64,000 nt of DNA from Larkinella arboricola. Lineage in GTDB: Bacteria; Bacteroidota; Bacteroidia; Cytophagales; Spirosomataceae. Below the pieces are notes generated by a model, which was not told where the DNA came from, made no database searches, and was given only the letters and a program-made list of their open reading frames with translations. Where the stretch lies: assembly GCF_003259745.1 (NCBI RefSeq), contig NZ_QLMC01000001.1, positions 682,001-746,000 on the forward strand, in the 5' to 3' direction. Shown here one piece after another: positions 33,456-41,628 of this stretch (position 1 is the stretch's first letter; the number at the start of each line of letters is the position of its first letter). A program made the position numbers and the translations under genes.

Positions 33456-34247
33456 ATGAATTATACACTTTCCCATATTCCGGAAAGGACCCTGAAACCG
33501 CGTCAACATGGGTTGACGATGGTGATGGATAAGGGCCTGAGTATCCGGCAAGTCGAAGATTTTCTGTCAACATCTGCCGACTATGTCGATATTGTAAAGC
33601 TGGGCTGGGCAACGTCGTTTGTAACTCCCAACCTGAAAGAGAAACTGCAGGTTTACAAGGATGCCGGCATTCCGGCTTATTTTGGTGGCACGCTATTTGA
33701 AGCGTTTGTGGTTCGGAACCAGTTTGACGACTACCGGCGGCTGCTTGATGTCTACGGACTGGAATTTGCCGAGGTTTCGGACGGCTCCATCGAAATGAAG
33801 CAGGACGAAAAGTGCGGTTACATCAGAAAGCTGGCCGAGCAGGTAACGGTTTTATCGGAGGTGGGCTCGAAAGACGAAGCCAAGATCATTCCGCCCTACA
33901 AATGGATTCAGTTGATGAAAGCCGAACTGGAAGCCGGAGCCTGGAAAGTAATCGGCGAAGCCCGCGAAGGCGGAACCGTCGGTCTCTTCCGGTCGAGCGG
34001 AGAAGTGCGGCAGGGGCTGGTAGAAGAGATTTTAACGCAGGTTCCGTTTGAAAAAATCATCTGGGAAGCTCCCCAGAAGGAACAACAGGTCTGGTTTGTA
34101 AAACTGCTGGGAGCGAATGTGAACTTAGGAAATATTTCTCCGAACGAAGCTATTCCGTTGGAAACCATCCGGTTAGGTCTGCGCGGTGATACCTTTAGCC
34201 ACTTCCTCAATGGCCTTGGGCAGAATGGTCTGGGGCCGAGCCATTAA
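33456..34247 (+). CDS. comA: Phosphosulfolactate synthase (ComA family)
   Basis: 263 residues from the ATG at 33456; upstream in-frame codons precede or overlap the promoter. The TIM-barrel family motifs run through the protein: GLTMVMDKGLSIRQVEDFL, DYVDIVKLGWATSF, IPAYFGGTLFEAFVV, FAEVSDGSIEM, VLSEVGSKDEAKIIPPYKWI, AGAWKVIGEAREGGTVGLF, IIWEAPQKEQQVWFVKLLGA. ComA adds sulfite to phosphoenolpyruvate to give phosphosulfolactate. In methanogens this opens coenzyme M synthesis, which is not expected here. In Cytophagales a supply of sulfolactate or cysteate for sulfonolipids is a possible role (inference). No comB or comC homologue is in the window; a DedA gene follows by 22 bases. Confidence 0.9.
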   Translation: MNYTLSHIPERTLKPRQHGLTMVMDKGLSIRQVEDFLSTSADYVDIVKLGWATSFVTPNLKEKLQVYKDAGIPAYFGGTLFEAFVVRNQFDDYRRLLDVYGLEFAEVSDGSIEMKQDEKCGYIRKLAEQVTVLSEVGSKDEAKIIPPYKWIQLMKAELEAGAWKVIGEAREGGTVGLFRSSGEVRQGLVEEILTQVPFEKIIWEAPQKEQQVWFVKLLGANVNLGNISPNEAIPLETIRLGLRGDTFSHFLNGLGQNGLGPSH

Positions 34248-34269
34248 TCAACCAAGTTATTTAATTTAT

Positions 34270-34920
34270 ATGGAATTCATCCAGTCGGTTCTCGACTTCT
34301 TTCTGCACCTGGACAAGCATCTGGCCGATATCATCAACGAATACGGCACGCTGACCTACGTCATTCTGTTTCTGATCGTTTTTGTTGAAACGGGCCTGAT
34401 TGTCATGCCCTTATTGCCGGGAGACTCGCTGTTGTTTGCCGCCGGAGCACTGGCCGCTTCAACCGGAGCACTGGACGTTAAGCTGATGATGCCGTTACTG
34501 ATTCTTGCGGCTCTGATGGGCGATAACGTCAATTATTTTGTCGGTAAACTGCTCGGGAATCAGATCAAAATGAGGGAGCGAATTCTGTTTTTCAAGCGGG
34601 AATACATCACCGAAACCGAGAATTTTTACCACAAACACGGCGGCAAAACCGTCATCATGGCCCGGTTTATCCCCATTGTCCGGACGATTGCACCGTTTGT
34701 GGCCGGTGCCGGAAGCATGAATTACACGAAGTACATCGGCTATTGTGTCGTCGGTGCGATCTTATGGGTAGTCGGTGTTACCATGCTGGGCTATCTCTTC
34801 GGAAATATTCCGATTATCAAAAACAACTTTGAGCTGGTGATCTTCGGTATTATCGGTTTATCGATTGCGCCCATTATTTTTCAATTCGTCAAAACGAAGC
34901 TTCGTCGGGCAACGGCCTAA
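34270..34920 (+). CDS. DedA/VTT-domain inner-membrane protein
   Basis: 216 residues from the ATG at 34270. The VTT-domain signature is present: LIVFVETGLIVMPLLPGDSL, FAAGALAAS, LMGDNVNYFVGKLLGN, then the conserved Arg-containing segment FYHKHGGKTVIMARFIPIVR with TIAPFVAGAGSM. Several helices span the membrane. DedA proteins take part in lipid-carrier recycling or phospholipid flipping and envelope homeostasis. It lies 22 bases after the ComA-like gene and is probably co-transcribed. A good terminator follows at 34943-34990. Confidence 0.93.
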   Translation: MEFIQSVLDFFLHLDKHLADIINEYGTLTYVILFLIVFVETGLIVMPLLPGDSLLFAAGALAASTGALDVKLMMPLLILAALMGDNVNYFVGKLLGNQIKMRERILFFKREYITETENFYHKHGGKTVIMARFIPIVRTIAPFVAGAGSMNYTKYIGYCVVGAILWVVGVTMLGYLFGNIPIIKNNFELVIFGIIGLSIAPIIFQFVKTKLRRATA

Positions 34921-34942
34921 TCATTGACCGGCTTTTTATACG

Positions 34943-34990
34943 ACCGGGCGGTTCATCAGAAAATAGTTCTGGTGGGCCGCCCGGTTTTTG
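34943..34990 (+). terminator. Rho-independent terminator after the DedA gene
   Basis: ACCGGGCGG (34943-34951) and CCGCCCGGT (34977-34985) form a GC-rich 9-bp stem followed directly by a T-run ending in G at 34990. Confidence 0.8.
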
Positions 34991-35004
34991 TTTTGGAATC
35001 GGCC

Positions 35005-35012
35005 TATCTTTG
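35005..35012 (+). promoter_or_regulatory. -7 element TATCTTTG of the cyclophilin gene
   Basis: A perfect TAnnTTTG, 24 bases before the ATG at 35036 and just after the DedA terminator. The TTG elements upstream are too close for the usual spacing. Confidence 0.5.
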
Positions 35013-35035
35013 AAAACCGTCATCCCAAAAAGCCT

Positions 35036-35614
35036 ATGAAATCCATTTTAATTGGTCTGCTGGCACTGGTTAGCTGGAATGCTCTTGCCCAGCGCGTCCG
35101 GCTTGAAACCGACGCCGGTTCCATTGTGCTTGACTTGTATGCGCATAAAGCGCCCGGTACGGTGGCTAATTTCCTGCGGTATGTGGATGAAAAACGGTAC
35201 GATGGAAGCCGGTTTTACCGCGTGGTTCGGATGGATAACCAGGTCGGCAGTCCCGTAAAAATAGAGGTTATTCAGGGCGGATTACAGGACGACACAACCC
35301 GGCAACTGCTGCCCATCCCGCAGGAAACCACCCAAAAAACCGGTCTGAAGCACGTAAATGGTACGCTCTCGCTGGCGCGTGGCAAACCCGACAGCGGAAG
35401 TTCCGAGTTCTTTATCTGCATTAATGACCAGCCCGAGCTTGATTTCGGCGGAAAACGCAATCCTGACGGCCAGGGCTTTGCGGCTTTTGGGCGTGTGGTG
35501 GAAGGAATGGACGTGGTGCGCCGGATTCAGCAGGGTAAAACCGGGTCAGATGCGGCTTCCGCGCAACTCCTTCAAACCCCCATTGTCATCCGGAGTGTCC
35601 GGCGGGTCCAGTGA
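35036..35614 (+). CDS. Periplasmic cyclophilin-type peptidyl-prolyl isomerase
   Basis: 192 residues from the ATG at 35036 with a signal peptide (MKSILIGLLALVSWNALAQ). Cyclophilin motifs are present: VRLETDAGSIVLDLYAHKAP, TVANFLRYV, YDGSRFYRVVR, NGTLSLARGKPDSGSSEFFI and FAAFGRVVEGMDVVRRI. It speeds cis-trans isomerisation of proline bonds in exported proteins. The canonical Gln of the active site appears altered in spacing, as in divergent bacterial cyclophilins with an insert between FYR and GG. It is a single gene with its own promoter element. Confidence 0.9.
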   Translation: MKSILIGLLALVSWNALAQRVRLETDAGSIVLDLYAHKAPGTVANFLRYVDEKRYDGSRFYRVVRMDNQVGSPVKIEVIQGGLQDDTTRQLLPIPQETTQKTGLKHVNGTLSLARGKPDSGSSEFFICINDQPELDFGGKRNPDGQGFAAFGRVVEGMDVVRRIQQGKTGSDAASAQLLQTPIVIRSVRRVQ

Positions 35615-35629
35615 TGCAACAGCTTCGCT

Positions 35630-35812
35630 TTTTTAAGAGCATACTTTTTCAGGCCAGCACGATACCGTATAGGGACTAGTACAAATACCGTGAAGGCAGG
35701 ATAAAATCGATGGGAGCCTGAAAAGAGGATGAAACCGAGTCAGAACTCCCAAGGTTATAAGAAAGCCGGTTAGCTCAGAAAGGAAAGACTTCCACGCTAA
35801 CCGGCTTTTCGT
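35630..35812 (+). ncRNA. Candidate structured intergenic RNA ending in a terminator
   Basis: The gap between the cyclophilin and cold-shock genes has no ORF but shows RNA-like features: a repeated ATACCGT (35671 region and again near 35688), a hairpin TGGGAG (35711-35716) / CTCCCA (35746-35751) with a purine-rich loop, and a strong terminator at its end (35762-35808) with T-rich 3' flank. The phrase CAAATACCGTGAAGG recalls conserved stretches of large structured RNAs (23S rRNA or group II intron domain I). Strand, ends and identity are uncertain; it may instead be leader or debris. Confidence 0.3.
35762..35808. terminator. Strong bidirectional terminator beside the cold-shock gene
   Basis: AAAGCCGGTTAGC (35762-35774) and GCTAACCGGCTTT (35796-35808) are perfect 13-bp arms with a 21-base loop. 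A/T runs flank both sides. It lies seven bases past the cold-shock gene stop. Confidence 0.85.
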
Positions 35813-35814
35813 TT

Positions 35815-36009
35815 CTAGTGAGCCAATTTTACGTTTTTGGCATTTAATCCTTTCGGCCCGCGCTCAACTTCGTAAGTGACTTTGTCGCGTTCCCGTAACT
35901 GATCCTGGCAAGCAGATACGTGTACAAAAATGTCTCCACTCGCGTCATCGGGTACGATGAACCCGAATCCTTTGCTTTCATTAAAAAATTTAACGGTACC
36001 CGTTGGCAT
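35815..36009 (-). CDS. CspA-family cold-shock protein
   Basis: 64 residues, a single cold-shock domain. The RNA-binding motifs RNP1 (KGFGFI) and RNP2 (IFVHVS) are intact, starting MPTGTVKFFNESKGFGFIVP and ending LNAKNVKLAH. It binds single-stranded RNA and DNA and acts as an RNA chaperone in the cytoplasm. It is transcribed alone toward a strong terminator. Its upstream region (36010 onward) is A/T-rich, as expected for a regulated long leader, but no clear promoter was found. Confidence 0.95.
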   Translation of the reverse strand: MPTGTVKFFNESKGFGFIVPDDASGDIFVHVSACQDQLRERDKVTYEVERGPKGLNAKNVKLAH

Positions 36010-36322
36010 AACTTTAAAAAAATAAGATTGAGCCGTAAGGTAAGATTTTCTTCCCGGTAGTTCTCACATTCTGTGAAAAAATTATGGTAAGGATCGTAAA
36101 ACCCGTAAAATAATTTGGTAAACCGCGCGAAGCCCGAAGGTTCGTTTGTGAAACACGAAGTTCTTCACGAATTCATATTCACCCCCGTTAGCTACCTATT
36201 GCAAAGTCCCAGGTTGGATAGTGATTAAACGGTATTTTCTCCTTAAAATGGTAGTAATATTACTAAAAAAAGCCATAATTTGGGATTGCATTGGTAGCGC
36301 GCCAACCTATACTAATGAGCTG
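36010..36322. other. 313-base divergent intergenic region, csp / ECF sigma
   Basis: No gene is seen. It should hold the leader and promoter of the cold-shock gene (minus) and the promoter of the ECF sigma (plus), but no clean TAnnTTTG was found for either. It contains TCACATTCTGTGA (36064 region), a short symmetric sequence, and a perfect 14-base palindrome at 36252-36265. The frame preceding the sigma ATG is open from 36221 but is not protein-like. Confidence 0.5.
36252..36265. promoter_or_regulatory. Perfect 14-base palindrome upstream of the ECF sigma gene
   Basis: TAGTAATATTACTA is self-complementary and is followed by an A-run; it lies 58 bases before the sigma ATG. It may be an operator controlling this SusC/SusD locus. 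A weak terminator on the minus strand is the alternative. Confidence 0.35.
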
Positions 36323-36919
36323 ATGATGAAAAGAAACTACCAAACGGAAGAGGATATCGGCTTGTTTCAGCGGATGCAACAGGACGACCCTCAGGCTTTC
36401 GAAGAAATCTATTATCGCTATTTCCTGAAGTTATCCAATACGGCTTTTAAACGGCTTCAGAATCGGGAAGTGACCGAGGAGATTATTCAGGAATTGTTTG
36501 TTAATCTCTGGTTCAAACGGCACCGGCTGCCCGAACTGAAAAATCCCGAAAGTTACCTGCAAACCCTGCTTCGCAATTCAGTGATCGACTGGTTTCGAAC
36601 CCAGACCCGGCAGGACGGCTTTGCGGCTGAGCGACTGGCTCAGCCTGACTATCAGATTACCAACGCTACGGAACAACAGATTTTCTACGCCGATTTACAA
36701 CGCGCCTACGAATCGACCGTCGGCCAGTTACCCGATAAATGCCGTGAGGTTTACACGCTGCACCAGCGGGGCTATTCGGTGGGCGACATTGCTGAACGGC
36801 TCCAGATTGCCCCCAAAACCGTAGAAAGCCATCTGCTGAAAGCGCACACGACGCTACGGGATGTACTGAAAGATTATTCGGTGGTTACCGTAGCGCTCTT
36901 TAACTTATTTCTGGTATAA
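36323..36919 (+). CDS. ECF sigma factor of the SusC/SusD locus
   Basis: 198 residues from the ATG at 36323 (or the adjacent ATG at 36326). Region 2 lies at about 25-95 (DDPQAFEEIYYRYFLKLSNT; EIIQELFVNLWFKRHRLPEL). Region 4 lies at about 130-185 (LPDKCREVYTLHQRGYSVGD followed by IAERLQIAPKTVESHLLKAH). This is the Bacteroidota sigma type partnered with FecR proteins and TonB receptors. The FecR, SusC and SusD genes follow in that order, so it probably activates the receptor genes when the receptor binds its substrate. A C-terminal hydrophobic tail (VVTVALFNLFLV) is present. Confidence 0.93.
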   Translation: MMKRNYQTEEDIGLFQRMQQDDPQAFEEIYYRYFLKLSNTAFKRLQNREVTEEIIQELFVNLWFKRHRLPELKNPESYLQTLLRNSVIDWFRTQTRQDGFAAERLAQPDYQITNATEQQIFYADLQRAYESTVGQLPDKCREVYTLHQRGYSVGDIAERLQIAPKTVESHLLKAHTTLRDVLKDYSVVTVALFNLFLV

Positions 36920-36972
36920 GAAACGACGCTGGCCGGTTGCCGCCGGATTGGTTGTAAAAATTTTTATACTAT

Positions 36973-36994
36973 TTAGTCAAATCGACTAAGGTTT
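36973..36994 (+). terminator. Weak hairpin between sigma and fecR genes
   Basis: TTAGTC (36973-36978) and GACTAA (36984-36989) form a 6-bp stem followed by GGTTTTT. It may end or attenuate the sigma transcript, or be an operator for the fecR promoter. Confidence 0.3.
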
Positions 36995-37063
36995 TTCCCC
37001 GGGTTGTTCGTCTTAAGGTAAATAGGTTGGATTTTAACGTCATAATCTATTAACCTGTAAAGA

Positions 37064-38086
37064 ATGGAGAACAACTACCCGTCCCCTGAATTACTGGAAA
37101 AATACCTTGTTGGCTGCTGTTCACCCGAAGAGGCCCGGCAGGTAGAGCGTTGGTATGACTCATTCGAAAACCATCAGAACTTAGCCCAGGCGCATCCCGA
37201 AACGGAGAATCCGGCTCATGCTGATAAAATTCTGGAGGAAATCCGGCAACGCATCGAAGTCCGCACCCGTGAGTCCAGGCCGAAGTCTGTGCGTCGGCTG
37301 TGGCCGGGCAAAAACGGACTTTGGACCCTGAGTGGCGTGGCGGCTGCGGTCATCATTCTGGCGGTGGGCGTCTGGCAAATTCAGCGTCCGGAACAGGCGG
37401 AAACACCCGTGCCCCTTGCTTCGTTGACGTCTCCACTGGCCACGCTGGAGAATAAGGGCAAAACCATCCTGCGCCAGGAACTGAGCGATGGCAGCGTTGT
37501 ATGGCTAAATCCGGCTACGAAACTGCATGTTCCGAAGCGGTTTGCGTCGTCGGTTCGGAACGTGCAACTGGAGGGCGAAGCTTTTTTTGAAGTCCGCCGG
37601 GATACGACCCGTCCGTTTGTGATTCAGACCGGAAAACTCAAGACCGAAGTGCTGGGCACGACGTTTAACGTGCGGGCCTACCGCAACAGCCCGCGTTTTG
37701 AGGTTTCGGTCGTTACGGGCAAGGTGGCCGTGAGTGTTGCCGATCAGAAGAAAATTCTGCTGACTGCCCGACAACAGGCTTTTTTTAACCCGGCAGCCGA
37801 ATCGCTGGCTAAAACCGGCCTATCCCCCTCGGCCAAACCCAAGTTGTGGGAACCCACTACAATTGCTTTCGAATGGACGTCGCTGCGGCAGGTCGCTGAT
37901 GCGCTGGAAGCAACGTTTGGAGTCCGGATTCTTTTCCGCAACCCGGCCCTTCGAGACTGTAAACTGCGGGCCGACTTTACCAATATGCGGCTGCCCGCCA
38001 TCCTGAATTTACTCTGTAAAACAACCGATGTTTCTTACACCCTTGACGGTCAGCAGATTGTGCTCGATGGTCCGGGTTGCCTTTAA
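37064..38086 (+). CDS. FecR-family anti-sigma factor
   Basis: 340 residues. A cytoplasmic N-terminal sigma-binding part (about 1-85; LLEKYLVGCCSPEEARQVER) precedes one transmembrane helix (about 87-105; LSGVAAAVIILAVGVW). The periplasmic FecR domain (about 130-235) carries ELSDGSVVWLNPATKLHVPK, LEGEAFFEVRRDTTRPFVIQ and VLGTTFNVRAY. The C-terminal DUF4974 domain (about 265-338) carries TSLRQVADALEATFGVRILF. It transmits receptor occupancy from the STN domain of the SusC protein to the sigma factor. It lies 56 bases before susC. Confidence 0.95.
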   Translation: MENNYPSPELLEKYLVGCCSPEEARQVERWYDSFENHQNLAQAHPETENPAHADKILEEIRQRIEVRTRESRPKSVRRLWPGKNGLWTLSGVAAAVIILAVGVWQIQRPEQAETPVPLASLTSPLATLENKGKTILRQELSDGSVVWLNPATKLHVPKRFASSVRNVQLEGEAFFEVRRDTTRPFVIQTGKLKTEVLGTTFNVRAYRNSPRFEVSVVTGKVAVSVADQKKILLTARQQAFFNPAAESLAKTGLSPSAKPKLWEPTTIAFEWTSLRQVADALEATFGVRILFRNPALRDCKLRADFTNMRLPAILNLLCKTTDVSYTLDGQQIVLDGPGCL

Positions 38087-38142
38087 TAGTGCGCTTTTCT
38101 TAGTTAATACCCAATTTTTAACCTGTTTCACTAAACACTGCT

Positions 38143-41100
38143 ATGAGCAATCAATTCTACGCCCCACCAGGCGGCCATGCATTACCGCTCCGGTTGACCT
38201 TCGTTCAACTGCTTCTGGTGATGGTTTTGTCCTCCGCGTCCTTTGCTGGCCCTCGGTATGGTCAGGATGAGCTGAGTCGGAAAGTAGCCCTGAAAGTAGA
38301 AAACGTGACCCTGCGGGATGCCTTGCTGCGGATTGAAAAGAAGGCCAACATTAAATTTGTGTTCAGCAGCCGTATTATCCAGGAGCAACGTGTGAGCTTC
38401 CAGACGCAGGGAGGCCGGTTGGCCGAGGTTCTGGACCAGTTGCTGAAACCACTGGGTATCTCGTACGAATTAGTCGATAATCAGATTGTTTTATCTAAAA
38501 AGGAAACCGCAGCTACAGAAACCGCAACGCCGGTGGCTGAGCAAACCGCCAGCGTAAAACGGCCGCAAGCCGTTGCTTTTACCGTGCGGGGTGTAGTGAA
38601 AGAAGCCAACGGTTCGGGCCTTCCGGGCGTGAACGTCGTTGAAAAAGGCACCAGCCGCGGAACCAACACCGACGCCAATGGCGCCTTTCAGCTGGATGTA
38701 ACCGACGGAAACGCCACGCTGGTGTTCAGTTCGATTGGTTATGCCAAGCAGGAAGTCGCGGTGGGTAACCGCAGCACGATTGACGTCACGATGGAATCGG
38801 ACAACCGCAACCTGGATGAAGTGGTCGTAATTGGTTACGGTACGGTCCGGAAAAGCGATCTGACCGGCTCCGTGGGCGCTATTAAAGGTGAAAAACTGCT
38901 TGATCGGCAGGCAACGAACATTGGTCAGGCGTTGCAGGGACGTCTTCCGGGTGTCGATGTGGCCGTGATGTCGTCGGCGCCGGGGTATCAGCCCCGGGTT
39001 CGGATTCGGGGGGTTGGTTCTATTAACTCCAGCCTGGAGCCGCTCTATGTCGTTGACGGAATCATTGGGGTAACGAACGCTAACTTGATCAACCCGAACG
39101 ATATTGAGTCGCTGGAGGTTCTGAAAGATGCTTCCGCCACGGCCATCTATGGTGCCCGGGGTGCCAATGGGGTAATCATTATTACGACCAAGCGCGGCAA
39201 ATCGGGAGCCACACAGGTGTCTTACGATACCTGGGGATCGTATATTACACCGGCCAAATACCTCGGCACGCTGTCGGCCGACGAGTTTATGGCGGTATAC
39301 AACAAGGCGTATGACAACGCGCAGAAATACGATCCGGAAGGTTTTGCAGATGGTAAATATGTGCGGAATGATCCGAAAAACTTCCCCAATCTGTTCGATG
39401 CAAACGGAAGACCCTTATACAACACGGATTGGGAGCGGGAAGTGTACAAGCCAACATGGGCGCAAAACCACGAACTGGGCGTGCGCGGAGGTACGGAAAA
39501 AACGTCCTATAGCCTGTCGCTGGGCTACACTGATCAGGGTGGTTTGATGCTGAATTCGTGGTTTAAACGGTATTCGGCCAAGTTTACGCTCGACACCGAC
39601 GTGAAAAAATGGCTGAAACTAGGCGGCAGCATGTTCCTGAACCGTACGAATCAGCGCGAAGTAGATGACGCATCCGGCGGGTTGAACGTTCCGCGGATGG
39701 TGATGGAAGCGATTCCCATTCTGCCCACTCAGTATCCTGATGGAAGCTGGGGCCGCAACAAAGACTGGCCCGGTATGGAAGGGGGCGAAAACCCGGTCCG
39801 GATTGCGAATCAGCGTCTGCGGATCAACCCCAAAAACCAGATGCTGGGACAGATTTATTCGTTGCTGACGTTTTCGCCGGAACTGACCTTACGCAGTAAC
39901 TTCGGGTACGAGCTGAAATTCGAGAAAAACAATTTCTATTCCGGCCGCGACCTCAACGCGCTGTCGGCCGACCAGAAAGGAACGGCCGATATCTGGAGCA
40001 ATCAGGAATATTACTGGCAGTTTGAAAACTACCTGAACTACAACAAAACCATCAACTCCGACCACACCATTTCGGCACTGGCGGGTTTGTCGTGGCAGAA
40101 ACGCTCGTGGGAACGGTATCTGGCGGCTGCGCAGAATTTCATCGACGATTTCTGGGGGTATCATAACCTCGGCGTCGGAACCAGCCTGCAAAAACCGTCA
40201 TCCGAAGATCAGGAATGGTCGCTGAACTCGTATTTCGCCCGGTTAAACTACAACTTCAAAGACCGGTATCTGGTCACCTTCACAGGCCGTTACGATGGCG
40301 CATCGAAGTTTGGAGCCAACAACAAATACGCCTTCTTCCCTTCGGCGGCCATTGCCTGGAACGTGAGTCAGGAGGAGTTTCTGAAATCGGTTTCCTGGCT
40401 GTCGAACCTGAAACTGCGGGCCAGCTACGGAAAAACCGGTAACCAGGAAATCGGGCAATACCGTTCGCAGCAGTTCCTTGGCACGGGTGATGTGCTGCTG
40501 GGTGGCGTTCGCCAGACCGGTATCTGGCAGAGTTCGTTCGGAAACCCGGATCTGCGCTGGGAATTTACGAACCAGCTGGACATCGGTGCCGACATTGGTT
40601 TACTGAACAACCGCCTTGATCTGACGATTGATTACTACCACAAAATCACGAAAGACCTGCTGCTGGATGCGCCCATTCCGTGGTCAACGGGGCTGGCTGT
40701 TGTGACGCAAAACATCGGGTCGGTTGAAAACAAAGGGCTGGAAATCGGGATCAATAGCCGAAACGTCGCTACGAATAACTTCTCCTGGACGACCAACCTG
40801 GCTTTCTCGACCAACAAAAACAAAATCCTGAAACTGGGCGTCAACAACGACGATATTTTTCCCGGACCGTGGTTCCTGGGCCAGACCAACATTCTGCGTG
40901 TTGGTCAGCCCATCGGTACCTTCTGGGGCCGCAAACGGTTAGGAACGTTCAGCACGGCCGAAGCGGATCTGGCGGCCAAATACAACCGGTTGCCGGGTGA
41001 TATTAAATGGGCCGATTTAAACAACGACGGTAAGATCGACGGTTCAGACGAAACCATCATCGGGCGGGCGTACCCCAAGTGGAACCTGAACGTGGGCAAT

Positions 41101-41571
41101 ACGTTCCAGTTCGGCAAGTTCGATCTGTCGTTCGACATCCGGTTTGTGATGGGCGTCAATACCGTTAATGCCACGAAACACTCGGTAGAAGACCGTCAGG
41201 CCATCGCCAGCAGCTCGCGGACCGTTCTGGGAGCCTGGACGCCCGAAAACCAGAACAGCATGATTGCCGAAATCCGCCATTACAACGCAGGTTACGATAC
41301 CGCCATGGACGACTGGTGGGTGGAAGACGGTTCGTTTATCCGGGGCCAGAACCTGGTGTTTGGTTATTCGCTGCCCAATAAAATTGGCAAGCTCAATTTT
41401 CAGCGGTTGCGGGTGTACGCCAGCGCACAGAACTTCTTCCTGATTTCGGATTATTCCGGTTACGATCCGGAAGCGCTAACGGCTTTTGGTGGTCCGCTGA
41501 TTCAGAATATCGAATTTTTCCAGTATCCCCGGCCCCGGACCTTCAGCCTCGGTCTGAATGTTCAGTTCTAA
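38143..41571 (+). CDS. SusC/RagA TonB-dependent receptor with STN signalling domain
   Basis: 1142 residues. A signal peptide (about 1-35) is followed by an STN domain (about 44-118; LKVENVTLRDALLRIEKKAN), a CarboxypepD-regulatory-like domain (about 148-225; GVVKEANGSGLPGVNVVEKG), a plug (about 235-345, ending YGARGANGVIIITTKRGKSG) and a large barrel ending TFSLGLNVQF with a terminal Phe. It imports a glycan or other large nutrient through the outer membrane with TonB energy, together with the SusD lipoprotein. The STN domain touches FecR and makes the receptor a trans-envelope sensor. The substrate is unknown. Confidence 0.96.
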   Translation: MSNQFYAPPGGHALPLRLTFVQLLLVMVLSSASFAGPRYGQDELSRKVALKVENVTLRDALLRIEKKANIKFVFSSRIIQEQRVSFQTQGGRLAEVLDQLLKPLGISYELVDNQIVLSKKETAATETATPVAEQTASVKRPQAVAFTVRGVVKEANGSGLPGVNVVEKGTSRGTNTDANGAFQLDVTDGNATLVFSSIGYAKQEVAVGNRSTIDVTMESDNRNLDEVVVIGYGTVRKSDLTGSVGAIKGEKLLDRQATNIGQALQGRLPGVDVAVMSSAPGYQPRVRIRGVGSINSSLEPLYVVDGIIGVTNANLINPNDIESLEVLKDASATAIYGARGANGVIIITTKRGKSGATQVSYDTWGSYITPAKYLGTLSADEFMAVYNKAYDNAQKYDPEGFADGKYVRNDPKNFPNLFDANGRPLYNTDWEREVYKPTWAQNHELGVRGGTEKTSYSLSLGYTDQGGLMLNSWFKRYSAKFTLDTDVKKWLKLGGSMFLNRTNQREVDDASGGLNVPRMVMEAIPILPTQYPDGSWGRNKDWPGMEGGENPVRIANQRLRINPKNQMLGQIYSLLTFSPELTLRSNFGYELKFEKNNFYSGRDLNALSADQKGTADIWSNQEYYWQFENYLNYNKTINSDHTISALAGLSWQKRSWERYLAAAQNFIDDFWGYHNLGVGTSLQKPSSEDQEWSLNSYFARLNYNFKDRYLVTFTGRYDGASKFGANNKYAFFPSAAIAWNVSQEEFLKSVSWLSNLKLRASYGKTGNQEIGQYRSQQFLGTGDVLLGGVRQTGIWQSSFGNPDLRWEFTNQLDIGADIGLLNNRLDLTIDYYHKITKDLLLDAPIPWSTGLAVVTQNIGSVENKGLEIGINSRNVATNNFSWTTNLAFSTNKNKILKLGVNNDDIFPGPWFLGQTNILRVGQPIGTFWGRKRLGTFSTAEADLAAKYNRLPGDIKWADLNNDGKIDGSDETIIGRAYPKWNLNVGNTFQFGKFDLSFDIRFVMGVNTVNATKHSVEDRQAIASSSRTVLGAWTPENQNSMIAEIRHYNAGYDTAMDDWWVEDGSFIRGQNLVFGYSLPNKIGKLNFQRLRVYASAQNFFLISDYSGYDPEALTAFGGPLIQNIEFFQYPRPRTFSLGLNVQF

Positions 41572-41628
41572 TTGTTTACCGTTCGGCAAATTCATCCATT
41601 TGAAACGCCGGACCTCAACTTTGCAACT

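Noticed and set aside
36064-36076. TCACATTCTGTGA as a CRP-type site
   Set aside because: The half-sites are in the inverse order to the CRP consensus (TGTGA-N6-TCACA) and the spacing is too short; chance symmetry cannot be excluded.
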